Part shown: positions 35,161 through 44,633 of the stretch, in pieces | Numbering within the stretch: position 1 is the stretch's first letter | Layout of the letters: each line of letters starts with the position of its first letter | Source: an uncultured Clostridium sp. | GTDB taxonomy: Bacteria; Bacillota; Clostridia; Lachnospirales; Lachnospiraceae | NCBI GenBank assembly: GCA_947644195.1 | Contig: CANRZB010000009.1 | Coordinates: 1 to 64,000, forward strand | Length of the DNA stretch: 64,000 nt | Direction of reading: 5' to 3' | The notes under the pieces: generated by a model | Database searches by the model: none | Seen by the model: only the letters and a program-made list of their open reading frames with translations | Told to the model about the DNA's origin: nothing | Program-made: the position numbers and the translations under genes

Positions 35161-35268
35161 GAGGTCCGTTAGATTTTACCGAATTAGCATATTTTTTCGG
35201 GGCAGTATGTCGAAGGAACTGTTTTGGAAAAAGGGACTGAATAAATGAGAAGAATTGCAGAAAAATGA

Positions 35269-35297
35269 TTGACAAACTTTGCTACAGTTGATATAAT
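35269..35297 (+). promoter_or_regulatory. consensus promoter of rpmF
   Basis: TTGACA (35269-35274) and TATAAT (35292-35297), both perfect, with the ideal spacing of 17 bases, about 50 bases before the rpmF start. Confidence 0.85.
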
Positions 35298-35346
35298 CGA
35301 AAAAGTGTTGTAAAAAGAGTACAAAATAGATTAGGAGGTGGAACGG

Positions 35347-35529
35347 ATGTCTATTTGTCCTAAGAATAAATCTTCTAAGTCAAGAAGAGATAAGAGAAGA
35401 GCAAACTGGAAAATGTCTGCACCAAATCTGGTAAAATGCAGCAAGTGTGGTGCGTTAATGATGTCACATAGAGTTTGCAAGTCTTGTGGTTCTTATAACA
35501 AGAAAGAGATTCTTGCAGATGCAGAGTAA
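35347..35529 (+). CDS. rpmF: 50S ribosomal protein L32
   Basis: A 60-residue ribosomal protein with the typical basic start SICPKNKSSKSRRDKRRANWK and a zinc ribbon of two CXXC pairs (CSKCG, CKSCG). The ATG at 35347 has AGGAGGTG upstream; an in-frame GTG at 35338 overlaps that site and is not the start. The yceD/DUF177 gene that often precedes rpmF is absent; the space after ackA is only 186 bases. Confidence 0.96.
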   Translation: MSICPKNKSSKSRRDKRRANWKMSAPNLVKCSKCGALMMSHRVCKSCGSYNKKEILADAE

Positions 35530-35574
35530 GCGTGAATTCTGTGATATAGGATTTGGCCGTAGAATGAAACGGAG

Positions 35575-35613
35575 AGCCAATATATCTATGAAAATAGATG
35601 TATTGGCTTTTTT
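35575..35613 (+). terminator. terminator of rpmF
   Basis: AGCCAATA-T-ATCTAT, loop GAAA, ATAGAT-G-TATTGGCT followed by six T. It begins 45 bases after the stop codon. Confidence 0.85.
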
Positions 35614-35653
35614 ACGGAATAGAAAGAAATAAATTCAAAGGATGAGGATAGCG

Positions 35654-36259
35654 ATGGAACAAGAAAAGAAGGTAGGGATACTATTAAAGGCAGTTTACGC
35701 TGGTTTTATGATTGGCATTGGCGGAATGATCTATTTATCCGTGGAAAATAAAATCATAGGAGCTCTGCTGTTCTCTTTTGGACTGTTGACCATAGTGGTT
35801 CAGGGTTTCTATTTGTACACTGGCAAGATTGGCTTTGTTACAAAAATAAAAGAGCTTATGTATATAGGGATCATCATCCTGGGGAATTATGTCGGGACTT
35901 TGTTGGCAGCGGGGATTGCCAGGGCAGCATCTCTGGGAGTTGACAGCACCAAATTAGCGCAGGTAAAATTAGGGAAGGGACCGGGCCAGGTTTTTCTGTT
36001 GTCTGTGTTTTGTGGCGTTTTAATGTACCTGGCAATTGACAGTTACCAAAAGGCAAATCATTTTTTATTTGTGATTGCGCCTGTCATGATCTTTATTCTA
36101 TGTGGGTTTGAACATTCTGTTGCCAACATGTTTTATTTTCATCTGGCGGGTTCGTTTGAACCGAAAACGTTCGGATATCTTGGTCTCATGCTGGTGGGCA
36201 ACGGCGTTGGGGCCTGGGTGTTCAGCCTGGGGACACGGTGGGTACAAAAACAGAAATAG
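35654..36259 (+). CDS. formate/nitrite transporter family channel
   Basis: A 201-residue membrane protein with six hydrophobic segments. GFEHSVANMFYF near residue 155 is the family signature with the pore histidine. It is shorter than the 260-280 residue FocA/NirC proteins, as in many clostridial members whose loops are reduced. It could export formate or another small monocarboxylate. The ATG at 35654 is preferred over 35642 because GATGAGGAT lies between them. Tandem with leuS but leuS has its own promoter. Confidence 0.82.
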   Translation: MEQEKKVGILLKAVYAGFMIGIGGMIYLSVENKIIGALLFSFGLLTIVVQGFYLYTGKIGFVTKIKELMYIGIIILGNYVGTLLAAGIARAASLGVDSTKLAQVKLGKGPGQVFLLSVFCGVLMYLAIDSYQKANHFLFVIAPVMIFILCGFEHSVANMFYFHLAGSFEPKTFGYLGLMLVGNGVGAWVFSLGTRWVQKQK

Positions 36260-36268
36260 TTGGGTCAG

Positions 36269-36296
36269 TTGACAAATGATGGCATTATAGTAAAAT
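36269..36296 (+). promoter_or_regulatory. promoter of leuS
   Basis: TTGACA (36269-36274) and TAAAAT (36291-36296) are separated by 16 bases, 35 bases upstream of the start codon. The leader is too short for a T-box. Confidence 0.65.
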
Positions 36297-36330
36297 AAAA
36301 GGAATCATGAGAATGTAGGAGGAAATCACG

Positions 36331-38745
36331 ATGGAAATGTACAATCACCATACAGTGGAAAAGAAGTGGCAGCAGGTCTGGGATGACGAGAAAGCATTTC
36401 AGACAGAGAACGACTTTACGAAACCTAAATTTTATGCATTGGTAGAGTTTCCGTATCCGTCTGGTCAAGGTCTGCATGTAGGACATCCCCGCCCGTATAC
36501 TGCACTGGATATTGTGGCGAGAAAACGCCGTATGCAGGGATATAATGTCCTGTATCCGATGGGATGGGATGCCTTCGGACTGCCGACAGAAAATTATGCA
36601 ATAAAGAATAAAATCCATCCCAAGACGGTTACGAAGAATAATGTAGCGCGCTTTAAAGATCAGTTACATTCTCTGGGATATTCTTTTGATTGGGACCGTG
36701 AGATCAATACGACAGATCCAGATTATTATAAATGGACGCAGTGGATTTTCCTGAAATTATTTAAGGAAGGGCTGGCGTATAAGAAAGAAATGCCGATTAA
36801 CTGGTGTACCTCCTGCAAGGTAGGACTGGCGAACGAAGAAGTGGTCAACGGGGTCTGTGAGCGCTGTGGCGCAGAGGTAGTCCGTAAAGTCAAGAGCGAG
36901 TGGATGCTTAAGATTACAAATTATGCGGATAAATTATTAGAGGGTCTGAAGGAAGTGGATTATATTGAGCGCGTGAAGACTTCACAGCGCAACTGGATCG
37001 GTCGTTCCGAGGGTGCGGAGGTAGATTTTCGAATCCAGGGAAAAGAGGATAAGCTGCGTGTGTATACGACCAGACCAGATACATTATTTGGTGCGACCTA
37101 TATGGTGGTATCCCCGGAGCATCCACTGATTGATAAGTACCAGAGTGAGATTACGAACTGGGATGAGATTGTGGCCTATCGGGAGATGGCTGCCAAGAAA
37201 TCAGACTTTGAGCGAACGGAGTTGGCAAAGGACAAGACTGGCGTTGTGTTAGGCGGTCTGACTGCTGTCAATCCGATCAATGAGACGGAGATACCGATTT
37301 GGATTTCGGACTATGTATTGATGACCTATGGTACTGGCGCTATTATGGCGGTGCCTGCTCATGACGAACGTGACTGGGAATTTGCCCGCAAATTTGACCT
37401 GCCGATGATTCAGGTGGTCGAGGGAAAAGACGGCCCGGTTGATATTAATGAGGCGGCATTTACCGATGTGGCAACGGGCAAGATGATTAACTCTGGTTTC
37501 CTGACTGGTTTATCGGTGGAAGATGCCAAGGAAAAAGTCAAAGATTTTCTGGCAGAGAAAAAGATTGGTAATCGAAAGGTAAATTATAAATTACGTGACT
37601 GGGTATTCTCCCGTCAGAGATATTGGGGAGAGCCAATTCCAATTGTCGAGTGTGAAAAATGTGGTTATGTACCGCTGGATGAGAGCGAACTGCCGCTTCT
37701 TTTACCGGAGGTGGATAGCTATATGCCTACCGATAACGGGGAATCTCCATTAGCTGCCATGACAGATTGGGTCAATACAACCTGTCCATGCTGCGGCGGG
37801 CCAGCGAAGCGGGAAACGGATACAATGCCACAGTGGGCCGGGTCTTCCTGGTATTTTCTGCGATATACGGATCCGAATAACAAGGAGGCATTGGCTAGCC
37901 CAGAAGCATTGCGCTATTGGCTTCCGGTTGACTGGTATAACGGTGGAATGGAGCATACCACCTTACATTTGCTGTACTCCCGATTCTGGCATAAGTTCCT
38001 GTTTGACCAGAACGTGGTGCCAACCTCTGAGCCATATCAGAAACGTACCTCACATGGCATGATTCTGGGAGAAAACGGGGAAAAGATGAGCAAGTCCCGT
38101 GGCAATGTGGTTAATCCTGATGATATTGTGCGGGATTACGGTGCAGATACGCTGCGTACCTATGAAATGTTCATTGGTGCTTTCGATTTGAGTGCTTCCT
38201 GGTCGGAGGACGGTGTGAAAGGATGCCGTCGTTTTCTGGAACGTGTCTGGAAACTACAGAGTATTTTGGTGGATGGAGATGCGTATTCCCAGGATATGGA
38301 GATCAAAATGCATCAGACGATCAAAAAAGTCAGCCATGACTTTGAACATCTCAAATTTAATACTGCCATTGCAGCGATGATGGCGTTACTCAATGATTTT
38401 TATAAAAAAGAAGAAATTAATCGGGCGGAATATCAGACCTTGATTACCCTGTTGAATCCGGTGGCTCCGCATATGACAGAAGAATTGTGGAGTATTTTGG
38501 GATGTGAAGGACGGATTTATCAGACGGTATGGCCGGAGTATGACGAGGCAAAGACGGTAGAGTCAACGGTGGAAATTGCTGTCCAGATCAATGGCAAGAC
38601 AAAAACAACCATTGCCATTGGCAAGGAAGATCCTAAGGATGAGGTATTGGCCAAGGCGAAGGAAGCGTTGGGAGACCGTTTATCCGGTAACATTATCAAA
38701 GAGATCTATGTGCCGGGCAGAATTGTAAATATTGTAGCGAAATAA
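36331..38745 (+). CDS. leuS: leucyl-tRNA synthetase
   Basis: Class I synthetase that charges tRNA-Leu, 804 residues, bacterial length. The HIGH-equivalent HVGH spans residues 49-52, and KMSKS is near residue 586 in [12 protein letters not shown]. The CP1 editing domain ([30 protein letters not shown]) is complete. Cysteine pairs near 154-172 and 433-436 suggest a zinc-binding module. GGAGG precedes the ATG. Confidence 0.97.
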   Translation: MEMYNHHTVEKKWQQVWDDEKAFQTENDFTKPKFYALVEFPYPSGQGLHVGHPRPYTALDIVARKRRMQGYNVLYPMGWDAFGLPTENYAIKNKIHPKTVTKNNVARFKDQLHSLGYSFDWDREINTTDPDYYKWTQWIFLKLFKEGLAYKKEMPINWCTSCKVGLANEEVVNGVCERCGAEVVRKVKSEWMLKITNYADKLLEGLKEVDYIERVKTSQRNWIGRSEGAEVDFRIQGKEDKLRVYTTRPDTLFGATYMVVSPEHPLIDKYQSEITNWDEIVAYREMAAKKSDFERTELAKDKTGVVLGGLTAVNPINETEIPIWISDYVLMTYGTGAIMAVPAHDERDWEFARKFDLPMIQVVEGKDGPVDINEAAFTDVATGKMINSGFLTGLSVEDAKEKVKDFLAEKKIGNRKVNYKLRDWVFSRQRYWGEPIPIVECEKCGYVPLDESELPLLLPEVDSYMPTDNGESPLAAMTDWVNTTCPCCGGPAKRETDTMPQWAGSSWYFLRYTDPNNKEALASPEALRYWLPVDWYNGGMEHTTLHLLYSRFWHKFLFDQNVVPTSEPYQKRTSHGMILGENGEKMSKSRGNVVNPDDIVRDYGADTLRTYEMFIGAFDLSASWSEDGVKGCRRFLERVWKLQSILVDGDAYSQDMEIKMHQTIKKVSHDFEHLKFNTAIAAMMALLNDFYKKEEINRAEYQTLITLLNPVAPHMTEELWSILGCEGRIYQTVWPEYDEAKTVESTVEIAVQINGKTKTTIAIGKEDPKDEVLAKAKEALGDRLSGNIIKEIYVPGRIVNIVAK

Positions 38746-39105
38746 TTTGAGAGAAAACCTCACAGCAGAATTAATTGCTTGGATATTTTGAAAAGTTTGC
38801 CTTAAATAAAGTTTTACAGCCATTTGGTTTCAAGAGAAAATGTATCGTAAGTTACCGCAAAATATCGTAACAGAATTTTAAAATGGAGTAAAATTGGAGT
38901 AAAGGTTAAAAGAAAATGTAGTAAATATTTCAAAAGTATAAAAATGACGTAGGTAGATGAAATATTTTCTGCGTCATTTCTCATTTGTAAAAGTAGGAAC
39001 AGTATTATTGAATTTGTGATAATAGATAGAAAAAAGTGACTTTGGCTATGGCTGATGGTATAATGTCAATATATGTTTACTATCACGAGGAGGGAAGAGC
39101 AAAGC
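38746..39105. other. AT-rich region downstream of leuS
   Basis: About 360 bases with no convincing gene. AAATGACG (38942-38949) and CGTCATTT (38972-38979) could form a weak terminator hairpin. A short closed reading frame at about 38850-38952 (Lys/Ser-rich) may be a relic. Composition shifts to higher AT here, marking the left edge of an accessory pocket. Confidence 0.45.
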
Positions 39106-39822
39106 ATGGTTGTGTTTGTATCTTTTGATGTTGTTGGAATTATTTTTTTAGTACTTGTTCTTTTAGCAATTGGTGGAGTACAACTTGTGGTTAGTCATCT
39201 GTATGAAATCGTGTTGATAATGGCAATATTAATGGGACTGTGCTTTTTAATTGGAGAAATTGTTAATGCAATTTCGAAGAAAAGGCCAATTTACATATTG
39301 AATGGACTGTTTGGGGGGGGGTTTTTCCTGTTTGGGTTTGAATTGTTGTATGAAACAACGAGCCTTATAAATGGTTCTGTTCATTTATTAAAATCAACTA
39401 TAATATATTTGATAATAAGTATTGTTTTAACTATAATTATTTTTTCTTCGCATATATGTGAAGAAAAAATAATATATAAGATTTTATCCCTAATTCATTG
39501 TGTATTAATTCTTTTAATAATGCTGGTAATTCCTTTTGTTGGGGTGAAAAAATATTCTCAAAATGAGGCGAATCTTATCCTTATGGATGAAAACTCTGAA
39601 CTAGAAGTAATTCAAGATTCTGAAATATATATAGAAGTTGATTTGAGTAGTGGCAATAGATTTGAGTTTGGTTGGTATCCTATGGGTATACAAACGTCTT
39701 TTGCAACATTAAAAAAAGGAACAAATGTATATTTTAGTGGTGATGAATATGGTGAGTACTATAAAGTAACTGATGGAAAAAAGGTAGGATATATAAAAAA
39801 AGAAGATTTGAGAGAACATTAG
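39106..39822 (+). CDS. membrane protein with C-terminal SH3-like domain
   Basis: I do not recognise a named family. The 238-residue product has five hydrophobic segments (about residues 5-150) and an extracytoplasmic or cytoplasmic C-terminal domain of about 80 residues. That domain ends in YYKVTDGKKVGYIKKEDL, the usual end of SH3_3-type domains. It is strongly AT-rich with codon use unlike neighbours, including ATA and TTA. The ATG at 39106 follows AGGAGGG by 11 bases; the frame is open to 39073. Probably horizontally acquired. Confidence 0.65.
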   Translation: MVVFVSFDVVGIIFLVLVLLAIGGVQLVVSHLYEIVLIMAILMGLCFLIGEIVNAISKKRPIYILNGLFGGGFFLFGFELLYETTSLINGSVHLLKSTIIYLIISIVLTIIIFSSHICEEKIIYKILSLIHCVLILLIMLVIPFVGVKKYSQNEANLILMDENSELEVIQDSEIYIEVDLSSGNRFEFGWYPMGIQTSFATLKKGTNVYFSGDEYGEYYKVTDGKKVGYIKKEDLREH

Positions 39823-39845
39823 TTTTTTTGGATCTGATTTAGAAA

Positions 39846-40010
39846 TCCAGTAACGTCAAGGGAAAAGGCGAAGCCAATACGCCGTAGGGCAGTTCTTGAT
39901 GGAACGGACGTTGCCAGTAATACCATGATATGAACAGGGGGCTATCGGGAAATAGATAGTCCCAAACAGGGGAAGGAGCGACTCATACGAGTCGCACTTT
40001 CCCCTGAATT
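39846..40010 (+). ncRNA. candidate structured RNA, HEARO/IscB omega-RNA-like
   Basis: No protein frame fits this GC-richer block inside AT-rich DNA, yet it is full of pairing. AACGT (39852) with ACGTT (39908), TCAAG (39856) with CTTGA (39895), and GGCG (39867) with CGCC (39880) are nested. GGGCTATC...GATAGTCC (39939-39962) is a hairpin. A final stem of about 17 pairs (39967-40006, CAGGGGAA...TTTCCCCTG) runs into T residues. CCAGTAA occurs twice (39847, 39914). The style recalls HEARO/omega RNAs of IscB-type elements, but no iscB gene is present; the family assignment is from memory and unverified. Confidence 0.45.
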
Positions 40011-40015
40011 TTTCC
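39967..40015 (+). terminator. strong hairpin with T run at the end of the candidate RNA
   Basis: CAGGGGAA-G-GA-GCGACTC, loop ATAC, GAGTCGC-AC-TTTCCCCTG (39967-40006), then AATTTTT. It looks like an intrinsic terminator or the last domain of the structured RNA. Confidence 0.6.
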
Positions 40016-40080
40016 TGAAAAAGAAAAAAAGATGGTTAATGACAACCACCTTTCTCTCTGTTACATGTTATAATGTAACT

Positions 40081-41022
40081 ATGCAAAAACAAGATTATTT
40101 TACTAAATTTTTTAAAATAGGGCAACAGAAAATTTACTTTAGTTTCTTTGAATTGTCTTTACCTGACCACGGTCCAGTCTATACCCTGAAGTAAGTGATG
40201 GAGGAATTAGATTTTTCTGGCTTGTTGGCCGTATTTTGGAATTATGCGAAAGAGATCTTGCATTTATCTGGCTAACTAAGGGACAGAGACCCAGAAGGGA
40301 TGCCTTCTATGAGTTCAAGAATAAAAAAATTATTTCTAGTGTACTGGGTGAGCTGAATTACCAGTTCCTGCGCCGTCTGCAAAAAGAATGGCTGATTACA
40401 TTGAAATCCCTTTTTATTGATGGAACTAAACTAGAGTCCAATGCAAACCGCTATACATTTGTGTGGAGAGGAACGGTCAATTATCATCTTGCAAAATTAT
40501 TGGATACGATTGATTCACTGTATCAGAAGTACATTGCATGGCTTAATGAAAATGAGTATGGCATAATTAATGACATTCCCCATGCCCATATGCTTGTGAT
40601 CGAATGAATGAATAAGGTAAGAGACGTTATTGAAAAGAACCGGAAACGAAAACTGACATAACATAAAAAGTTATCGAATAATACAATCATTGAGATTGAC
40701 AACTGTTCGCCTATGGAAATCCGGAAGCTCTGGAAAAATCTGGTGCAGGTCGCAGAGAAGGAGCAGATTGCGTTCCTTTTCGGAAAAGGGAAGAGAAAAC
40801 TGGAGCTCCAGCAGCTTTATGAAGAACTGGAGAACTGCGGTAAACGCCTTATTAGATGACAAAGAAAACGACAGCTTCCGGCGTTTCAATTACCGGACCT
40901 CAGAGAAGGTGTATAAAGAATTCCTGCTATATACCATTGGTCGGAACATAAATAAATATTATCGTTTTCTTCATGATAAAATACAAAAATTTGAAGGAAA
41001 AAAGGAAGAAAAGGTTGCTTAG
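40081..41022 (+). pseudogene. decayed IS1182-family transposase
   Basis: Fragments in different frames read as one IS1182-like transposase. The start MQKQDYFTKFFKIGQQKIYF runs to a stop at 40193-40195. A middle part at about 40236-40607 includes FIDGTKLESNANRYTFVWRGTVNYHL. A third part follows with KRKL...KKLSNNTIIEIDNCSP and KLELQQLYEEL, and the end at 41022 includes YTIGRNINKYYRFLHDKIQKF. Stop codons, frameshifts and a large internal deletion remove the catalytic core, so it cannot be active. A TATAAT inside a GTTACAT/ATGTAAC palindrome precedes it. Confidence 0.8.
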
Positions 41023-41087
41023 AAAAAATGCGCTTTCAAAAAAGCAGTCAAGGGGTTTTTGCGCCCTAAAATACTTACGGAAAAGAA

Positions 41088-41154
41088 AAAATACGAATTT
41101 CTTGCAGAAGATCAGGTATTTAAAACACTGGTTTCTACGGGAGATTCGTATTTT
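41088..41154 (-). terminator. 11-base inverted repeat, possible terminator of the chemotaxis gene
   Basis: AAAATACGAAT (41088-41098) and ATTCGTATTTT (41144-41154) are exact complements with a 45-base loop. On the - strand the second arm is followed by a T run, so it could end the chemotaxis receptor transcript; the long loop makes this uncertain. It might instead be part of the decayed insertion sequence. Confidence 0.4.
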
Positions 41155-41210
41155 AAGATTTAGAACTAAAATTTGGTATCAACCGACACTCTGAAACAGC
41201 GGCTCGACGT

Positions 41211-42707
41211 TTAGGAATATTGATCCAGTCTTTGTGCCGTTTCGTGCAGTTCTTCCATCAGCCTTCCTACCTGTACAGCCTGTTCCTTGGTCTGGTTACC
41301 GAGGTCGGTTGCCTGAGCTGTGTTGGCAGTGACTTCCTCGCTAACCGCAGAAATCTGTGTAATACTTTCCACGATGAGATCGTTGGAAGACATAATTTGC
41401 TCGATTTGCTCCGTCACGGTAACGACATCCTGGTGCAGTTGATCCATTTTTGAGCGGACGGTTCCAAAATCTTCATCGGTAACATGGATCATCTGTTTTT
41501 CTGTCTCGGCTGCCTGCAATACTGCAGCAATCTGTTCCTGAGTATTGCCGGCATTTTCCTGTAATTCCTTGGTGATCCGGGAGATTCCCTCCGTCAGGTT
41601 CCTAGTCTGTTCCGCCAGTACACGGATCTGATCAGCGACTACGGCAAACCCACGCCCAGCTTCTCCTGCTCGGGCGCTTTCAATGGATGCATTGAGAGCC
41701 AGCATATTTGTCTGACTGGAAATGTCAAAAATATTTTGCGTGATTTCAGCCACCTCATTCGTATTCTGGGTTAAGGTATCCATCATTTCATGAACTCGGT
41801 TATTTGCATCCGAAATGATTTCGGACTGCTCTAACAGCTTGTGCATGGAGTTCCGGCCCTGGTCAATCGCCTGCATGCTCTCCTGTGCCATTTCTGCCAT
41901 TTGAGAGGATCGGCTCTTGGTGGCTGTAATCATTTCCTGAATCTGGGACGTCATGGTAGTTTGTTGCTCAATGCTCTGCGTGTTGGACCCATTGCCGGCA
42001 GCAATCTCTTCTAAAGCGGTGGCAGTTTGGTCGGTCGCTGTCTGTAATCCCCCCATCAGCTCGGTAACTTCCTGGGAATTGGTTTTTACTTTGGCAGATA
42101 TTTTTAGCACTTCCTGCAGTAAATCCTCAGCCCGGTTCTGATGCATGGCAGCCCGTTGCAGTTTTTCCCCATTTAAAGTGTTTGACAAATGGGTTACCAT
42201 ACAGATCGTGAGCAGCGACATGCCTAACGTGGCTAACTGTAGTGTGAGGGTACTTACCTCTACGCTGAGCCCGGATGCCATTTTATGTTCACTCATGCAG
42301 CGGATCACATAGAGGACATTTAAGAGAAAAGAGCCAATTGCGCTGGCCACAATAAATTTTAAGTCGTGATAAAGTACGAACAGGCTGGCAATTGGAAAGG
42401 CGATGGTAAATACCAGATCATTTTTCGCCCCGTATAAGGCGCAGGCATAGAGTAGTGCATAACCGATCATAGAAGTGTGTTTGAGATACAAAGTACTGCG
42501 GTTTCTGAAATATACCATACAGTTGACGATGAAGCTGCCGATAACAATGGCAGCAATGGTTCCGGCAAACCCCCAGGATATATTGCCGTCTGCGGCATCT
42601 TTCAGATACCCGATTACTAAGAAAAGAGCGATGATGGTAATGTTTAAGATTACCAGCCGGTTAATCCGCTCTAATTCTTTCTGTTTTTCCAGTGTCATTT
42701 CTTCCAT
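41211..42707 (-). CDS. methyl-accepting chemotaxis protein
   Basis: A 498-residue receptor. About six hydrophobic segments fill residues 18-175, with no large extracellular ligand domain. A long coiled-coil signalling domain (about 195-495) carries the hairpin tip [35 protein letters not shown], which binds CheA and CheW. No flagellar or che genes are nearby. The membrane-embedded sensor suggests detection of a lipophilic or energy-state signal, which is inference. The ATG follows GGGAGGATG. Confidence 0.92.
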   Translation of the reverse strand: MEEMTLEKQKELERINRLVILNITIIALFLVIGYLKDAADGNISWGFAGTIAAIVIGSFIVNCMVYFRNRSTLYLKHTSMIGYALLYACALYGAKNDLVFTIAFPIASLFVLYHDLKFIVASAIGSFLLNVLYVIRCMSEHKMASGLSVEVSTLTLQLATLGMSLLTICMVTHLSNTLNGEKLQRAAMHQNRAEDLLQEVLKISAKVKTNSQEVTELMGGLQTATDQTATALEEIAAGNGSNTQSIEQQTTMTSQIQEMITATKSRSSQMAEMAQESMQAIDQGRNSMHKLLEQSEIISDANNRVHEMMDTLTQNTNEVAEITQNIFDISSQTNMLALNASIESARAGEAGRGFAVVADQIRVLAEQTRNLTEGISRITKELQENAGNTQEQIAAVLQAAETEKQMIHVTDEDFGTVRSKMDQLHQDVVTVTEQIEQIMSSNDLIVESITQISAVSEEVTANTAQATDLGNQTKEQAVQVGRLMEELHETAQRLDQYS

Positions 42708-42761
42708 CTTTTCATCCTCCCTATTTTGCTTTACTTACTTCATGGTGTTTATACCATAATG

Positions 42762-42790
42762 ATTATACCATACTATAACGGCATGCTCAA
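42762..42790 (-). promoter_or_regulatory. promoter of the chemotaxis receptor
   Basis: On the - strand TTGAGC (42785-42790) and consensus TATAAT (42762-42767) with 17 bases between. Partly overlapping GGTATAA repeats and an ATGGT/ACCAT dyad lie just downstream. Confidence 0.6.
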
Positions 42791-42810
42791 CTATATCCAC
42801 GAATATTTCG

Positions 42811-42839
42811 TTGTACTTACCATAGTAGTATGATATACT
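42811..42839 (+). promoter_or_regulatory. promoter of the AlkD-like gene
   Basis: TTGTAC (42811-42816) and TATACT (42834-42839) separated by 17 bases. It is back to back with the chemotaxis promoter. Confidence 0.55.
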
Positions 42840-42889
42840 TTTACAGATAGACAAGTTTTGGCATGGAGGACGGAGAGGATATCGGAATT

Positions 42890-43648
42890 ATGGATATCAT
42901 TGAGGAAATCAGGGAACAATTATTGGAATTACAAGAGTTTGCGTATCAGGAATTTCAAAAGAAACTGATACCGGGAGAAGCACAGGAGACAATCCTTGGT
43001 GTGCGTACCCCTCTACTGCGGAAAATGGCAAAAAAATTGGAGAAGAGAGAAGATGTGCACATTTTTTTACAGGATCTGCCACATTTGTATTTTGAAGAAA
43101 ATCAGTTGCATGCATTTGTGGTTGGGGAGGAAAAGGAGTGGGATTCTTGTCTGGAGCAGGTAGAAACATTTTTACCCTATCTCAATAATTGGGCGACCTG
43201 TGATCAATTTTCTCCCAAGGTTTTTCGAAAAGAACCGGAACGGCTGTTACCGGAAATTGAGCGCTGGGTCGCTTCGGATCATGTCTATACGATTCGGTTT
43301 GGGATCGGTATGTTGATGCGGCATTTTCTGCAGGACAATTTTCAGGAGCGGTATCTGGACTGGGTGGCGCAGATTCGTTCCGAGGAGTATTACGTCAGAA
43401 TGATGGTTGCCTGGTATTTTGCTACGGCATTGGCTGAACAGTATGAGGCTGCTCTGCCTGTGATCGAACAAAAGAGGCTGGATGTGTGGACACATAATAA
43501 AGCGATTCAGAAAGCAGTGGAGAGTTACCGGATTACGCCGGAACAGAAAACGTATCTGCGAACGCTGAAAATAAAAGGAAAACGTGAAACGATAGGTTCT
43601 GATGGAACGCAAAAACAGGATCTGTGCTGTCGGGGGACAGGGGAATGA
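42890..43648 (+). CDS. AlkD-like DNA alkylation repair protein
   Basis: A 252-residue all-helical HEAT-like repeat protein of the DNA alkylation repair family. EFQKKLIPGEAQETILGVRTPLLRKMAKKL near residue 20-50, NNWATCDQF near residue 99 and the paired tryptophan/tyrosine run MVAWYFATALAEQYE are family marks. AlkD glycosylases remove alkylated bases, but several relatives lack activity, so the biochemical role is tentative. The ATG at 42890 with GGAGAGG upstream is preferred over 42863, which lacks a ribosome site. Confidence 0.82.
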   Translation: MDIIEEIREQLLELQEFAYQEFQKKLIPGEAQETILGVRTPLLRKMAKKLEKREDVHIFLQDLPHLYFEENQLHAFVVGEEKEWDSCLEQVETFLPYLNNWATCDQFSPKVFRKEPERLLPEIERWVASDHVYTIRFGIGMLMRHFLQDNFQERYLDWVAQIRSEEYYVRMMVAWYFATALAEQYEAALPVIEQKRLDVWTHNKAIQKAVESYRITPEQKTYLRTLKIKGKRETIGSDGTQKQDLCCRGTGE

Positions 43649-43687
43649 AATTGCCGTCAATGAGAGACGGTGGAATGGAGAATCATC

Positions 43688-44617
43688 ATGAAATATATTT
43701 TTCTGGTCATCGGATTTGTGTTGTTGATTAATGGAGCGGATTTTTTTGTGGATGGTAGTTCCAGCATCGCTAAAAGGCTGCGTGTTCCTTCCCTGATTAT
43801 TGGGATGACGATTGTCGCAATGGGGACCAGCCTTCCCGAGTGTTCGGTCAGTATCAGTGCGGCTTTGGCGCATAATACGGGCGTGGCTGTGGGGAATGCC
43901 GTAGGATCCAACATTTTTAACCTGATGGTCGTGTGTGGGATTTGTGCCTTGTTCTGTCCTTTGACAGTCAGTAAAAAAACGCTTCGTGGAGAGTTTCCAT
44001 TCTCCGTTTTGGTTGCGCTGTTGTTAATGGCTCTCGGATGGGTGGGAATGACACTCGGACATCTGGATGGGGGGATTTTGCTGCTCTTTTTTGCGTTTTT
44101 CCTGGGATGGATGATTACCTCTGCCATTCGGAACCGCAGCCAGGCGGAACAGGAGGAAGAATATAAAATCCGCCCAGTCTGGCAATGTCTGGCATTGATT
44201 GTCGGAGGCGCAGCCGCCATTGCGATTGGTGGGGACTGTGTTGTTAAGTCTGCGTCTGCCATTGCTCGGACGTTTGGTATGTCTCAAAATCTGATTGGCC
44301 TGACGATTGTGGCGTTCGGTACGAGCTTGCCGGAACTGGTAACTTCCATTGTTGCTGCCCGGAAAAAAGAAGTGGATATGGCATTGGGGAATGTGATTGG
44401 TTCCAATATCTTTAATATCTTATTTGTCCTGGGGATTGCATCAGCGATTAGCCCGATGGCATTTCATATGGAAAATATCATAGATATTGTGGCATTGGTG
44501 GTCATGAGTGTAATTGTACTTTTCTTTGCCTGGACGAAAGAAAAGATTGAGCGAATGGAGGGAGCCGTTATGTTGATGATCTATGCTGCCTATGCCGCTT
44601 ATATCTTTATGCGATAA
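43688..44617 (+). CDS. calcium/sodium antiporter of the CaCA superfamily (YrbG-like)
   Basis: A 309-residue membrane exchanger with ten or so helices in two inverted halves. The two alpha repeats are present: GMTIVAMGTSLPECSVSISAA...GNAVGSNIFN in the first half and GLTIVAFGTSLPELVTSIVAA...GNVIGSNIFN in the second. Both acidic GTSLPE glutamates that bind the cation are intact. The likely role is Ca2+ export against Na+ or H+. The ATG at 43688 is used because it begins the first helix. It is followed 16 bases later by an unknown membrane gene. Confidence 0.92.
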   Translation: MKYIFLVIGFVLLINGADFFVDGSSSIAKRLRVPSLIIGMTIVAMGTSLPECSVSISAALAHNTGVAVGNAVGSNIFNLMVVCGICALFCPLTVSKKTLRGEFPFSVLVALLLMALGWVGMTLGHLDGGILLLFFAFFLGWMITSAIRNRSQAEQEEEYKIRPVWQCLALIVGGAAAIAIGGDCVVKSASAIARTFGMSQNLIGLTIVAFGTSLPELVTSIVAARKKEVDMALGNVIGSNIFNILFVLGIASAISPMAFHMENIIDIVALVVMSVIVLFFAWTKEKIERMEGAVMLMIYAAYAAYIFMR

Positions 44618-44633
44618 GGAAAGAGAGGATTCC

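Noticed and set aside
36260-36330. T-box leader for leuS
   Set aside because: Only about 70 bases separate the previous gene and leuS and they contain a promoter, so there is no room for a T-box.
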